From Bacteroidota bacterium (GTDB lineage: Bacteria; Bacteroidota; Bacteroidia; Chitinophagales; Chitinophagaceae), in NCBI GenBank assembly GCA_023386555.1, contig JAEWJK010000004.1, forward strand, positions 1-64,000: a DNA stretch of 64,000 nt, given 5' to 3'. This document shows positions 1 to 8,166 of this stretch, piece after piece; position 1 is the first letter of the stretch; the number at the start of each line of letters is the position of its first letter. The notes beneath the pieces are model-generated. The model ran no database searches, had not been told where the DNA came from, and saw only the letters and a program-made list of their open reading frames with translations. The position numbers and the translations under genes are program-made.

Positions 1-65
1 ACAGCAATTTTGAGCGAGGCATCATAAGTATCAAGACGCCCTCTCTGCTTTTCGGGAATTGTCAT
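1..65 (-). CDS. Possible transposase N-terminus (partial, runs off the left edge)
   Basis: An open frame on the - strand begins with ATG at 65 and stays open to the window edge, giving 21 codons that start MTIPEKQRGRL and continue DTYDASLKIA. The wording resembles the helix-turn-helix N-terminus of IS3-type OrfA transposases, and it is followed upstream by a perfect inverted repeat (81-107). The fragment is too short for a firm assignment; it could equally be the start of another small DNA-binding protein. Confidence 0.35.
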   Translation of the reverse strand, partial: MTIPEKQRGRLDTYDASLKIA

Positions 66-80
66 AATAGATAATTCAAG

Positions 81-107
81 TTTACACATTTAGTTCGAAT
101 GTGTAAA
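81..107. repeat. Perfect 10-bp inverted repeat, 7-nt spacer
   Basis: TTTACACATT (81-90) is followed by TAGTTCG and then the exact reverse complement AATGTGTAAA (98-107). It lies 16 bp upstream of the partial - strand ORF, so it may be an operator or part of the terminal region of an insertion sequence. No T-run follows, so a terminator is less likely. Confidence 0.6.
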
Positions 108-126
108 GCGATTTCAGGACGAGACA

Positions 127-199
127 ACACGAATTACACGAATTAAGTCGAATTAAAAGCCGTTGTGTGAACACGAATTACACCAATTAAGACGAATTA
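127..199. repeat. Two copies of a 29-bp word repeat (ACACGAATTA type)
   Basis: Copies at 127-155 and 171-199 differ at only two positions. Each is itself built from the words ACACGAATTA, CACGAATTAA and GTCGAATTA. The unit looks like one of the short word repeats scattered through Bacteroidota intergenic DNA and has no coding potential. Confidence 0.65.
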
Positions 200-357
200 T
201 TTCCAATTTGAACTCTTCAAATCTGTTGAATAGAACAACTTCAGTACAAGAATGCACTTCGATTCACTCAGTGTAAACATGTAAGTAATGCATGATTGAT
301 ATTCCTCAGCTTGCTTAATACAATTCTTCTTTACATTTAAAGATAATTTGGAAGATC

Positions 358-1416
358 ATGAAGCACTTTAAGTTCTACAGCAAGCAGGATGTACTGAACC
401 TTACAACTATCAGGAGATTTGAAACTAAGTTGGGCGAACGTTTACAGGTGATCAGCAATGAAAAAGAATTAGAACAAAGTCTTCAATCGTCGTCTGCCAA
501 GATGGTTTTATTTGGAGTACCTGAAGATATTGGTGTAAAAGCAAATCTTGGTGTGGGTGGTACAGATACTACATGGTTACCTTTTTTGAAATCTTTCCTC
601 AACATTCAGAGCAATGATTTTTTAGATGGACAGGAAGTTTTATTGCTCGGTCATTTTGATTTCTCTGAGATGACACAATTGATTGATGGTAATGCTCATG
701 ATAAAGAAGAACAGATCGCTGCTTATCGTCATGCAGTGAATGCTGTAGATGATGAAGTGGAGCAACTGGTGCATATGATCACACAGAACAAAAAACTGCC
801 CATTGTTATTGGTGGAGGACATAACAACTCTTATCCTTGTTTGAAAGGTGCAGCAAAAGGTTGGCATAAAGCAGGAGTGATTCCATTGGCTCAGATCAAT
901 GCAATAAACTTAGATGCACATCCTGATTTTCGTCCGATGGAGGGCAGGCACAGTGGTAATGGGTTTACCTATGCAGAAGAAGATGGTTATTTAGAAAAAT
1001 ATTGTGTGATAGGTATTCATGAAAACTATATACCGCAGAATGTGTGGATGGATATGGTGAACAATCCTTTTGTTGACCTGATAACCTATGAAGATATTTT
1101 CATTCATGAGAAAAGGAATTTCATCCAGGCTGTAGCACATGCAACAGGTTTTACCGATGATACTTTATGTGGAATTGAACTAGATCTTGATGCAATCGAA
1201 GGAACACTCAGCAGTGCAACATCTCCGTCAGGATTAACAGCTTTGCAGGCAAGACAATATTTGAATTTTGCAGCTATTGATTCAAAGCCTGCTTACCTGC
1301 ATATCTGTGAAGGTGCAACGCAATTGAGTGACGGAAGAACAGATCAGTCAACAGGAAAACTGGTGAGCTATTTAGTGAGTGATTTTGTAAAAGCGGTAAA
1401 TTTGCGTTTACAGTAA
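358..1416 (+). CDS. hutG: Formimidoylglutamase / arginase-family hydrolase
   Basis: This is a ureohydrolase (arginase/agmatinase/formimidoylglutamase family), 352 aa. The family splits a guanidino- or formimino-group with a binuclear Mn centre. The metal-binding motifs are in order: GGGHNN (152-157, His155), DAHPD (186-190) and ELDLD (274-278), followed by HICEGA near 315-320. GGGHNN in place of the arginase GGGHD is the form I associate with Bacteroidota formimidoylglutamases, so the last step of histidine breakdown (to glutamate and formamide) is the likely role. No other hut gene is visible nearby; substrate assignment is inference. The ATG at 358 follows a TACATTTA -7-like box at 332-339. 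The gene converges on the DUF4256 gene with an 11-bp gap. Confidence 0.8.
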   Translation: MKHFKFYSKQDVLNLTTIRRFETKLGERLQVISNEKELEQSLQSSSAKMVLFGVPEDIGVKANLGVGGTDTTWLPFLKSFLNIQSNDFLDGQEVLLLGHFDFSEMTQLIDGNAHDKEEQIAAYRHAVNAVDDEVEQLVHMITQNKKLPIVIGGGHNNSYPCLKGAAKGWHKAGVIPLAQINAINLDAHPDFRPMEGRHSGNGFTYAEEDGYLEKYCVIGIHENYIPQNVWMDMVNNPFVDLITYEDIFIHEKRNFIQAVAHATGFTDDTLCGIELDLDAIEGTLSSATSPSGLTALQARQYLNFAAIDSKPAYLHICEGATQLSDGRTDQSTGKLVSYLVSDFVKAVNLRLQ

Positions 1417-1427
1417 TTTGTATCAGA

Positions 1428-1997
1428 TCACACCCGGAGCAAACCTCTGAAAGCTCTCGCAGCATAATAAGATTCTGCTCCGTTATGATAGGTGAAGATT
1501 GTCTCGTACCTGCGATCACAAAAAATAGCACCACCCAGTTTTCGGATATTATCTGGAGTTTTTATCCAGCTGGAAGTTTTTGTATCGAACTTTCCTAACT
1601 GTTGCAGCCTTTTGTATTGTTCTTCTGTTAGCATCTCAATTCCAAAGCTGTTGGCCATATTTATCGCACTATCTTTTGGCTTATGTTCTTTTCTTGCATT
1701 CAGTGCTTCATGATCGTAGCAAATACTTCTTCTTCCTGCAGGACTTTCAGCTGAGCAATCACAAAATAAAAATTCGCCGGACTTTTTATCATAGTCAATA
1801 ACATCTGGCTCGCCACCCGTTTTTTCCATTTCATTCAATGACCAGAGTTTAGAAGGATTGGCTTCCAGTTTGGATTGTACTTCACTCCATGCCAGGCCTT
1901 TGTGTCGCTGCATGTTTTTTTCAAAACGAGCCTTTAAAATATCCAGCAGTGTTTTCTGCTCTTCTTTTGCTAAAGTCTTTTTTGTTTGCTTTGCCAT
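1428..1997 (-). CDS. DUF4256 domain-containing protein
   Basis: A 189-aa soluble protein without signal peptide or membrane segment. It matches what I know of the DUF4256 family over its whole length: a charged N-terminus (KQTKKTLAKEEQ), the core GEPDVIDYDKKSGEFLFCDC, a SPAGRRSICYD segment and the C-terminal GGAIFCDRRYETIFTYHNGA. The function of the family is not known. The FCDC and ICYD segments contain Cys and Asp residues that could bind metal, which is inference only. It is transcribed away from the ABC-F gene only 18 bp upstream on the same strand, so the two may form a unit (ABC-F then DUF4256). Confidence 0.8.
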   Translation of the reverse strand: MAKQTKKTLAKEEQKTLLDILKARFEKNMQRHKGLAWSEVQSKLEANPSKLWSLNEMEKTGGEPDVIDYDKKSGEFLFCDCSAESPAGRRSICYDHEALNARKEHKPKDSAINMANSFGIEMLTEEQYKRLQQLGKFDTKTSSWIKTPDNIRKLGGAIFCDRRYETIFTYHNGAESYYAARAFRGLLRV

Positions 1998-2015
1998 AGA
2001 TATGAAAGTACAATT

Positions 2016-4019
2016 TTATTGATTGCTTTCTAACTCCATGATCTTTTCAAAAAGCTTTTCGTATTCTTCTGTAACTACAGCTAAGTCCTGCATTACTTTT
2101 TTGTATTCAGTTTCCAGGGAAAGAAATTTCTGGTGATCTGAATAGTTCTCTGGCTTGCCTAATTCCAATTCAAGTTCAGCTTTCTTTTTATTCTTTTTGT
2201 TTACTTCCTCTTCGGCTTTTTGAAACTGTCTTTGAATTCTCTGTAGTTCTTTCTTTTGATCCCGATCTAAGTTGTTGTTAGTTGATGTTTGCTGATTGGG
2301 AACCGTTGTTTCTCGCTTGTTGTTTCTTTCTTGTTCGTCAGCCTTCGTTTTTGTATCTGCTATGGGGTCATCTTTTTTTTTATTTGAATCAGACTTACGT
2401 GAAGCTTCACGAGCCTGTTTTTCCATTCTTTCTTTCCATTCGATATATTCCTGGTAAGTTCCTTTGAATTCTTTGATCTTATGATCAACAATCTCCCAGA
2501 TTTTATTGGCCGTTTTTGAGATGAAATAACGATCGTGACTTACCAGTAGGTAACTACCTTCATAATTATTTAATGCTTCAGCAAGAAGTTCAACCGAATG
2601 CATGTCAAGGTGATTCGTCGGTTCATCCAACAAAAGGAAGTTGGCTTTGCTGGCAATAACTTTTGCCAATGCCACTCTTGCTTTTTCACCTCCACTTAAT
2701 ACTTTGATTTTCTTATCAACTTCATCACCACTAAACAAAAAACAACCTAATAAACTTCTTAATTCAAGATCTGTTTTACCACTACGAGCCGATCTCATTT
2801 CTTCTAATATATCATTGTTGAGATGAAGTGCTTCTAATTGGTGCTGGGCATAAAAACTTTCATCAACATTATGGCCCCAGTTTCTCTCACCTTCATATTG
2901 CTCTGTTCCTGCAACAATTCTAAGTACGGTTGATTTACCTTTTCCATTGGCACCGATCAAAGCGATTTTATCTCCTCTATTGATCTCAGCATCTGAATGA
3001 TCAAGAATGATGTTCTCGCCGAATCGTTTACTCACATTTTTCAATTCACAAATGATCTTTCCCGGTTGTGTATCTATTTTAAAATTGATCTTAAGATTTG
3101 GTCTTACCAATTCCGGTTCTTCAATACGATCAAGTTTGTCGAGTTTCTTAATTAAACTTTGTGCCATTGCAGCCTTACTTGCTTTTGCACGAAAGCGTTC
3201 AACCAGTCTTTCATTTTGTCGAATATAATCCTGCTGATTTTCGTAAGCCTTCTGTGCAAGATCCATACGAACAGCTTTTTCTGTTTCGTAAAAATCATAA
3301 TCGCCTGTGTAAATGTGAAGTTCTTGCTGGTAAATTTCAACGATCTTATTTACCATTCTGTTTAGGAAATATTTATCGTGGCTTACAATTACTACAGAAC
3401 CCTGGTAATGCAACAGGTATTTCTCCAACCATTCGATTGATGGAAGATCAAGGTGGTTGGTAGGTTCATCCAACAAGAGCACGTCAGGTTGTTGTAAGAT
3501 CATTTTGGCTAACAACACTCTCATTCTCCATCCACCGCTGAATTCTTTATAGGGCCTGTTCATATCATTATTGCCAAAACCAAGACCATGTAATACTTCT
3601 TCTGTACGATGATGTATTGTATAACCTCCTAAAACTTCAAGGTCATGTAGTTTATCTGAATAATCATGAAGTAATTTTTCGTCTGAGGAGTTTTCCAATA
3701 TCTTTCCTAATTCTTCGATCTCCTTCTCCAGTTGTTTGATCTTTTCAAAAGCACCCATTGCAACTTCGAGAATAGATTCGTTGGTATCAAAACTTAAAAG
3801 ATCCTGGTGTAAATAGCCAATAGTTGTTTCACGTCCTTTTTCAACTGTACCGGCAGAAGGTGTGTATTGCCCAACAAGCAGTTTTAACAAAGTTGACTTT
3901 CCGGTTCCATTATAACCGATCAAACCAATTCTTTCTCCCGGATGAATATGCCATGTAGCTTCTTCTACAATAACTCTTGCACCAAACTCGAAAGTCACAT
4001 TCTGTAAACCAATCAACAT
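2016..4019 (-). CDS. ABC-F family ATPase (Uup/YdiF-like)
   Basis: A 667-aa protein with two ATP-binding cassettes and no membrane segments, as in ABC-F translation factors that act on the ribosomal E site or stalled ribosomes. Walker A motifs are GYNGTGKS (35-42) and GANGKGKS (356-363). Signature motifs are SGGWR (161-165) and LSGGEK (441-446), and both cassettes carry the family sequence LLLDEPTNHLD (from 181 and 462). The linker between the domains (about 245-300) is helical and charged. The C-terminal 120 residues are a Lys/Glu-rich coiled coil as in Uup. A perfect TAGATTTG -7 box lies 20 bp upstream of the ATG. Which ribosomal defect it serves cannot be told from sequence. Confidence 0.93.
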   Translation of the reverse strand: MLIGLQNVTFEFGARVIVEEATWHIHPGERIGLIGYNGTGKSTLLKLLVGQYTPSAGTVEKGRETTIGYLHQDLLSFDTNESILEVAMGAFEKIKQLEKEIEELGKILENSSDEKLLHDYSDKLHDLEVLGGYTIHHRTEEVLHGLGFGNNDMNRPYKEFSGGWRMRVLLAKMILQQPDVLLLDEPTNHLDLPSIEWLEKYLLHYQGSVVIVSHDKYFLNRMVNKIVEIYQQELHIYTGDYDFYETEKAVRMDLAQKAYENQQDYIRQNERLVERFRAKASKAAMAQSLIKKLDKLDRIEEPELVRPNLKINFKIDTQPGKIICELKNVSKRFGENIILDHSDAEINRGDKIALIGANGKGKSTVLRIVAGTEQYEGERNWGHNVDESFYAQHQLEALHLNNDILEEMRSARSGKTDLELRSLLGCFLFSGDEVDKKIKVLSGGEKARVALAKVIASKANFLLLDEPTNHLDMHSVELLAEALNNYEGSYLLVSHDRYFISKTANKIWEIVDHKIKEFKGTYQEYIEWKERMEKQAREASRKSDSNKKKDDPIADTKTKADEQERNNKRETTVPNQQTSTNNNLDRDQKKELQRIQRQFQKAEEEVNKKNKKKAELELELGKPENYSDHQKFLSLETEYKKVMQDLAVVTEEYEKLFEKIMELESNQ

Positions 4020-4039
4020 TACCGTGAAATTTAAGGCCG

Positions 4040-4047
4040 CAAATCTA
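4040..4047 (-). promoter_or_regulatory. -7 box TAGATTTG for the ABC-F gene
   Basis: Read on the - strand this is an exact match to the Bacteroidota -7 consensus TAnnTTTG, 20 nt upstream of the ABC-F start codon. No clear TTTG -33 box is at the expected spacing. Together with 4090-4097 it forms a divergent promoter pair. Confidence 0.6.
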
Positions 4048-4089
4048 TTGAAAAAGGAGGCTGCAAGCTGATTCTACTTGTGTTTGTCT

Positions 4090-4097
4090 TAGCTTTG
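4090..4097 (+). promoter_or_regulatory. -7 box TAGCTTTG for the lipoprotein gene
   Basis: This is an exact TAnnTTTG match 17 nt upstream of the ATG at 4115. No good TTTG -33 element is seen 19-21 bp upstream. Confidence 0.6.
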
Positions 4098-4114
4098 CAT
4101 GCAAATATTTTCTT

Positions 4115-4714
4115 ATGAAAAAATTCTTCATATCCTTTCCTTTGTTAGTGTTGCTGTCTTGTGGCGGAAATAATGATGAACAAGCTCAAAATGCCGGGGC
4201 TTCAAATGAAGCAACATCACCATTGGCTAAAAGTCAAAATTCAGATGCTTTTAATACATCTTTTGAAACAATGCTGAGTGATTATTATAACCTGAAGGAT
4301 GGTATGGTAAAATCGACTTCTTCGGTAGCTTCTTCTGTTGATTCTGCTGCAAATAAATTAATAACAAGTACGGATAGTTTAAAGTTAGCTGAACTAAAAG
4401 CAGATGAAGCAATTGTTTCAACTGCCCAATCTTATGCACAAGGCATTTCTGCTGAAGCAAAAGCGTTGGTGGGTGAGAAGGACCTGGAAGCAAAACGCAA
4501 GGCTTTCCAAATGATCAGCGACCAGATGTATGATCTTGTGAGAACTGTGAGGTACGATAGACAAGTTGTATATCATCAATATTGTCCTATGGCTTTCAAC
4601 GACCAGGGAGCTTATTGGCTAAGCAACAATTCAGAGATCATGAATCCTTATTTCGGTAATAAAATGCTGCATTGTGGTGAAGTGAGAGATTCGCTGGATT
4701 TCCGTGCTAAATAA
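4115..4714 (+). CDS. Predicted lipoprotein of unknown function
   Basis: A 199-aa protein whose N-terminus MKKFFISFPLLVLLSCGG is a lipoprotein signal with lipobox LLSC, so Cys16 should be the acylated residue. The mature part starts with a low-complexity Asn/Ala/Ser linker, followed by a mainly helical Ala- and Lys-rich region (about 70-140) and a C-terminal domain. The segment VVYHQYCPMAFNDQGAYWLS recalls periplasmic proteins (DUF3347-like) that contain a His/Cys motif HxxCPM, often linked to copper or heavy-metal systems. That link is inference. It has its own promoter and stands alone. Confidence 0.75.
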   Translation: MKKFFISFPLLVLLSCGGNNDEQAQNAGASNEATSPLAKSQNSDAFNTSFETMLSDYYNLKDGMVKSTSSVASSVDSAANKLITSTDSLKLAELKADEAIVSTAQSYAQGISAEAKALVGEKDLEAKRKAFQMISDQMYDLVRTVRYDRQVVYHQYCPMAFNDQGAYWLSNNSEIMNPYFGNKMLHCGEVRDSLDFRAK

Positions 4715-4896
4715 TTCTCTTTCAGGGGGAATTAGCTAGATACCATTTCTTAATGAAGATTCGGAAAAGTTGCGTTTAGGCAATGTCTTTTAACCTAAGA
4801 ATGAACTTTTTCATAACATTGGCAAATCTGGGCATAATTTAATCAAATATCCCAATCATAAGGACGACCTTTACCAGCTTATTAATAATTACCGCT

Positions 4897-5259
4897 ATGT
4901 ACACTCAAGTTTGGTCAAAATATCTTCCGGTTATAAGGGTTATGTTAAAGAGAGCAGTAACATCACCTCAATTATTAAATCTGAACAGAACTGATTTTGA
5001 TAAAGCTGGTGGAGGTAAGAAAGTTGGCTTCAAGTTTCTTCTTGAGGTTAAGAATGGCAAAATGCAAAACCGTTTTACTTCAGCCATAGCAAATGATTTT
5101 GTTTCGGTAATGCAGCAAGATGATGCTACAATGAATATTCTTTTAGGTAAAGAGTATGTGATTGAAATGAATCCAAAATGTGAGCTAAATCTGAAATGTC
5201 TTTCTGTTATTGAGCAGCTCGAAGAAGGTGTTGTTGCAGAAGCTGTAGAATCAGAATAG
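4897..5259 (+). CDS. Conserved hypothetical protein, 120 aa
   Basis: Not recognised. The protein is soluble, without signal peptide, with a basic N-terminal helix (VWSKYLPVIRVMLKRAV) followed by an alpha/beta-looking core with several Lys-rich stretches. Cys residues occur only near the C-terminus (PKCELNLKCL). The 182-bp upstream gap and 237-bp downstream gap suggest an isolated transcription unit. The Bacteroidota-like codon use and uninterrupted frame support a real gene. Confidence 0.6.
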   Translation: MYTQVWSKYLPVIRVMLKRAVTSPQLLNLNRTDFDKAGGGKKVGFKFLLEVKNGKMQNRFTSAIANDFVSVMQQDDATMNILLGKEYVIEMNPKCELNLKCLSVIEQLEEGVVAEAVESE

Positions 5260-5342
5260 CATTTTATCTTTTCTTTTCTTTCATAGACTGTATCTTTCAG
5301 TCTGTTTTAGCTATATTAACAGTAACTGTCATATAAATACGT

Positions 5343-5350
5343 TACCTTCG
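5343..5350 (+). promoter_or_regulatory. Likely -7 box TACCTTCG with a long leader before the helicase
   Basis: TACCTTCG matches TAnnTTTG with one change. If used, the transcript would have a leader of about 140 nt before the TTG start at 5497. Long leaders are common for cold-induced RNA helicase genes; no specific structure was resolved by eye. Confidence 0.45.
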
Positions 5351-5496
5351 CAGGGTTATCGATATTTATCATTGTAACTGACTAGAAGTTCTACTCCACT
5401 AAGTTCATCAAGTCATACAGATGAACGTAATATTAACAACCGATCTTTCATACTATTTGTAAGGTTGTAATTTGTAGATCATAATCATTTCACATT

Positions 5497-6729
5497 TTGA
5501 ATTTTGAACAATTAAATGTTGTTGCGCCTATTTTAAAGGCATTGCAATTACAAGGCTATACACAGCCAACACCTATTCAGCAGCAGGCTATTCCTGTTGC
5601 ATTACAGGGCAAAGATGTTTTAGGTTGTGCCCAAACAGGTACAGGTAAAACAGCAGCTTTTGCTATTCCTATTTTACAATTATTAAATAAGCAAAAAGAA
5701 GAAGGAAGAGCTGGCCAGGAAATCAAAGCTCTGATCTTAACGCCTACCAGAGAATTAGCTATACAGATCGATGAAAGTTTCCGTGATTACGGGAAACATC
5801 TTTCATTAAAACATACGGTAATTTTTGGTGGTGTTTCTCAATACCACCAGGTAAATGCACTTCGCAGAGGTGTTGATGTTTTAATAGCCACACCTGGTAG
5901 ACTGCTTGACCTTATTTCCCAACGTCATATTTCATTAAACAACATTCAGATGTTTGTGTTGGATGAGGCTGACAGAATGTTGGATATGGGCTTTATTACT
6001 GATGTAAAAAAGATCATAGCTAAACTTCCGGAAAAGAAGCAAACCTTATTTTTCTCGGCTACTATGCCACCTGAAATTCAGAAGCTTTCACAAATGTTGT
6101 TGCATCATCCGGTAAAAGTTGAAGTAACTCCTGTTTCTTCTACCGCTGAGAAGATTGAGCAAGAGATATATTTTGTTGAGAAGCAAAATAAAGTAAGCCT
6201 GTTACTGCATATACTTAGAGATTCAGCAATTGAGAATGCATTGGTGTTTACACAGACAAAACATGGGGCAGATAAACTGGTGAAGCATCTTGTAAGAGAA
6301 AACATCAGGGCACAGGCAATACATGGAAATAAATCTCAGAATGCAAGACAAATGGCATTGGAGAATTTTAAAAAGAAAAACATCAGGATTCTTGTTGCAA
6401 CAGATATTGCTGCGAGAGGTATAGACATCGACAGGCTTACGCATGTGATCAATTATGATATTCCTAATATTCCTGAAACTTATGTTCATCGTATTGGAAG
6501 AACAGGTAGGGCAGGAGAAGATGGAAAGGCAATTTCATTCTGTTCGGTAGAGGAGAAAATGTATTTGCGTGATGTACAAAAGATCACCGGACTATCTATT
6601 CCTGTAGTGAATGATCATCCATTTCCAATGAGTAATCCTGGTTTGTCGATACCACCAAGACCTGCTATGCCACACACAGCTTTAAGAAGTGGAGGTGCAA
6701 GAAGAGGAAGAACATTTATGCAACGATAA
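5497..6729 (+). CDS. DEAD-box ATP-dependent RNA helicase (RhlE-type)
   Basis: A 410-aa two-domain SF2 RNA helicase. The motifs are in order: Q motif (about 1-30), Walker A AQTGTGKT (45-52), PTREL (82-86), TPGR (131-134), DEAD (155-158), SAT (186-188) and HRIGRTGR (331-338). The C-terminal tail is short and basic (RSGGARRGRTFMQR), as in RhlE rather than the long DbpA/CsdA RNA-binding tails. The start is TTG at 5497: the frame has no ATG at a sensible place and MNFEQLNV is the normal family N-terminus. It is followed after 59 bp by a cold-shock-domain gene, which suggests a role in unwinding RNA at low temperature or in ribosome assembly. Confidence 0.92.
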   Translation: MNFEQLNVVAPILKALQLQGYTQPTPIQQQAIPVALQGKDVLGCAQTGTGKTAAFAIPILQLLNKQKEEGRAGQEIKALILTPTRELAIQIDESFRDYGKHLSLKHTVIFGGVSQYHQVNALRRGVDVLIATPGRLLDLISQRHISLNNIQMFVLDEADRMLDMGFITDVKKIIAKLPEKKQTLFFSATMPPEIQKLSQMLLHHPVKVEVTPVSSTAEKIEQEIYFVEKQNKVSLLLHILRDSAIENALVFTQTKHGADKLVKHLVRENIRAQAIHGNKSQNARQMALENFKKKNIRILVATDIAARGIDIDRLTHVINYDIPNIPETYVHRIGRTGRAGEDGKAISFCSVEEKMYLRDVQKITGLSIPVVNDHPFPMSNPGLSIPPRPAMPHTALRSGGARRGRTFMQR

Positions 6730-6788
6730 ACTGGGATTCTTAATTGTCCTTATAATTATTATAAAAAGATAAAAGCGATTTATATACA

Positions 6789-7244
6789 ATGGCAAAATCA
6801 AAAGCAACTTTCGGTAAAAGAGATAAAGAAAAAAAGAGGCTCGAAAAAAGGCAGGAAAAAGCTGAGAAGAAAGAAGAGCGTAAAGCAAATGCAAAAAAAG
6901 GTCAGTCTTTAGAAGACATGATGGTGTATGTTGATGAGGATGGAAATTTTACCTCAACTCCACCTGATCCAAAGAAGAAAAAAGAGATCAGTCATACTGA
7001 AATTGAACTAGACATCAGAAAAATGCAGGCAGCTGCTGAAGAAGATGCAAGAAGGAATGGTGTTGTAACTATGTTCAACCATGAGAAAGGGTATGGCTTT
7101 ATCAGAGACCTGGCTTCTCAAAAATCTGTCTTTGTTCATATCAACTCAATTCATGGCGATATCAAAGAGAATGATAAAGTGAGCTTCGATCTTCAGCGTA
7201 CCTTGAAAGGTGATAGTGCGGCTAACGTTATGAAAAAGTCGTAA
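6789..7244 (+). CDS. Cold-shock-domain protein with basic N-terminal extension
   Basis: A 151-aa protein with two parts. Residues 1-40 are almost entirely Lys/Arg/Glu (a charged helix able to contact RNA), followed by an acidic linker (about 41-90). Residues 91-151 form a cold-shock OB domain with RNP1-like GYGFIRD (101-107) and RNP2-like SVFVHI (113-118). Ordinary CspA proteins are about 66-70 aa, so this one has a long extra N-terminus. It sits just downstream of a DEAD-box helicase on the same strand and faces a CspA-type gene, which supports an RNA-chaperone role. A purine-rich stretch (TAAGGAGG) lies at its stop codon, not upstream of a start, and is not a functional RBS. Confidence 0.88.
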   Translation: MAKSKATFGKRDKEKKRLEKRQEKAEKKEERKANAKKGQSLEDMMVYVDEDGNFTSTPPDPKKKKEISHTEIELDIRKMQAAAEEDARRNGVVTMFNHEKGYGFIRDLASQKSVFVHINSIHGDIKENDKVSFDLQRTLKGDSAANVMKKS

Positions 7245-7319
7245 GGAGGTAGTAATACTTTGCTTCAATCTTGAGATATTACCTTTCAAACAAAAAGAAA
7301 TAGCATTCTGCAAATAAAA

Positions 7320-7363
7320 ATGCTGAAGGTTTAAAATGTTTTACCATTTCAAGCCTTCAGCAT
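7320..7363 (-). terminator. Rho-independent terminator of the cspA-type gene
   Basis: ATGCTGAAGG (7320-7329) and CCTTCAGCAT (7354-7363) form a perfect 10-bp stem with a 24-nt loop. Read on the - strand the stem is followed by TTTTTATTTG, the correct polarity for terminating the gene at 7381-7581. It lies 17 bp beyond that gene's stop codon. Confidence 0.75.
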
Positions 7364-7380
7364 GTAAGAATCTGAGATGC

Positions 7381-7581
7381 TTAAACTTTCTTTACGTTAT
7401 ACGCTTCAGGGCCTTTCCTTCCTTCCCTGATCTCAAACTCAACTTTATCGTTTTGTTGGATTTGTTGAGACAGGTTGTTTGCATGCACAAAATATTCTTT
7501 TGTAGAATTGTCTTCAGCGATAAAACCGAATCCTTTTGCTTCATTAAAGAACTTTACGGTGCCTGTGATTGTGTTGTTCAT
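7381..7581 (-). CDS. Cold-shock protein, CspA family
   Basis: A 66-aa single OB-fold protein of normal CspA length. It carries RNP1 KGFGFIAED and RNP2 EYFVHAN, and starts with TGTVKFFNEAKG as is typical. It binds single-stranded RNA/DNA and melts mRNA structure. About 110 bp separate it from the next upstream gene, leaving room for the long 5' leader typical of csp mRNAs; a near -7 match (AAGATTTG on the - strand at 7671-7678) would give a leader of about 85 nt. It converges on the helicase/cold-shock-domain pair and ends in a strong terminator. Confidence 0.93.
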   Translation of the reverse strand: MNNTITGTVKFFNEAKGFGFIAEDNSTKEYFVHANNLSQQIQQNDKVEFEIREGRKGPEAYNVKKV

Positions 7582-7693
7582 TGTATTGTGTGTTGATATA
7601 TACTATTAACCATCCGTCGTTATTATGTAGACGAATATGGTGAAGTTATGCCATTAAACCGGAATTAATGCAAATCTTATTACCAGGTTACTT

Positions 7694-8104
7694 CTAGGAG
7701 CAAAATGATAGCAACTGCGAAACTTCCTGCATCATACTGGCATATTTAGCCGGCTTTGTAATTATATGAACATCATACTTCAAAGCAATATCAGCATACA
7801 TTTCTCTTGGTGAAGTTGTAAATATGGCAACCGGCAGACTATACCAATGAGAATGTGTTTTCATTATTTCCAATGTATCTTTTCCATCCATTACAGGCAT
7901 ATTCATATCAAGAATAACGAGACATGGATTTTGACCAATAGAATTTAATTCAACTAATTTTTCTAATGCATCTTCACCATTGAGCGCTGTTAATACTTTG
8001 TAGGTAGGATCAAGTTCATTAATGGCTAGTGCGAGTAATTCTCTGTCATCGGGATCATCGTCAGCACAAAGAACAATTTTCAATGAATGGTCTGCTGTAT
8101 TCAT
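7694..8104 (-). CDS. Single-domain response regulator
   Basis: A 136-aa CheY-like receiver domain with no output domain. The acidic pocket is D14-D16 (CADDDPDD), the phosphoacceptor is D66 in LDMNMP, the switch Thr is in FTTS (96-97) and the conserved Lys is K117 in TKPAKY. The TTSPRE wording and short length resemble the Rcp1-type subgroup that pairs with hybrid or phytochrome-like kinases. No kinase is adjacent, so the partner is unknown. A TACCTTCA box (8110-8117) ends 5 nt before the ATG, so the mRNA may be leaderless. Confidence 0.9.
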   Translation of the reverse strand: MNTADHSLKIVLCADDDPDDRELLALAINELDPTYKVLTALNGEDALEKLVELNSIGQNPCLVILDMNMPVMDGKDTLEIMKTHSHWYSLPVAIFTTSPREMYADIALKYDVHIITKPAKYASMMQEVSQLLSFCS

Positions 8105-8109
8105 ATATA

Positions 8110-8117
8110 TGAAGGTA
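8110..8117 (-). promoter_or_regulatory. -7 box TACCTTCA close to the response regulator start
   Basis: One mismatch from TAnnTTTG on the - strand. Only 5 nt separate it from the start codon, implying a leaderless or near-leaderless mRNA. Confidence 0.45.
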
Positions 8118-8166
8118 ATAAAAATACATTGCAGGCATCCTTCTAAAAGACTATTTCTTGAAGCAT

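Noticed and set aside
7238..7245. TAAGGAGG as a ribosome binding site
   Set aside because: It lies at the stop codon of the cold-shock-domain gene, and no + strand start follows. Bacteroidota genes here do not use strong Shine-Dalgarno sites.
7336..7596. 86-aa + strand ORF antisense to the cspA-type gene
   Set aside because: It covers a proven CspA gene on the other strand and the composition is that of a shadow frame.
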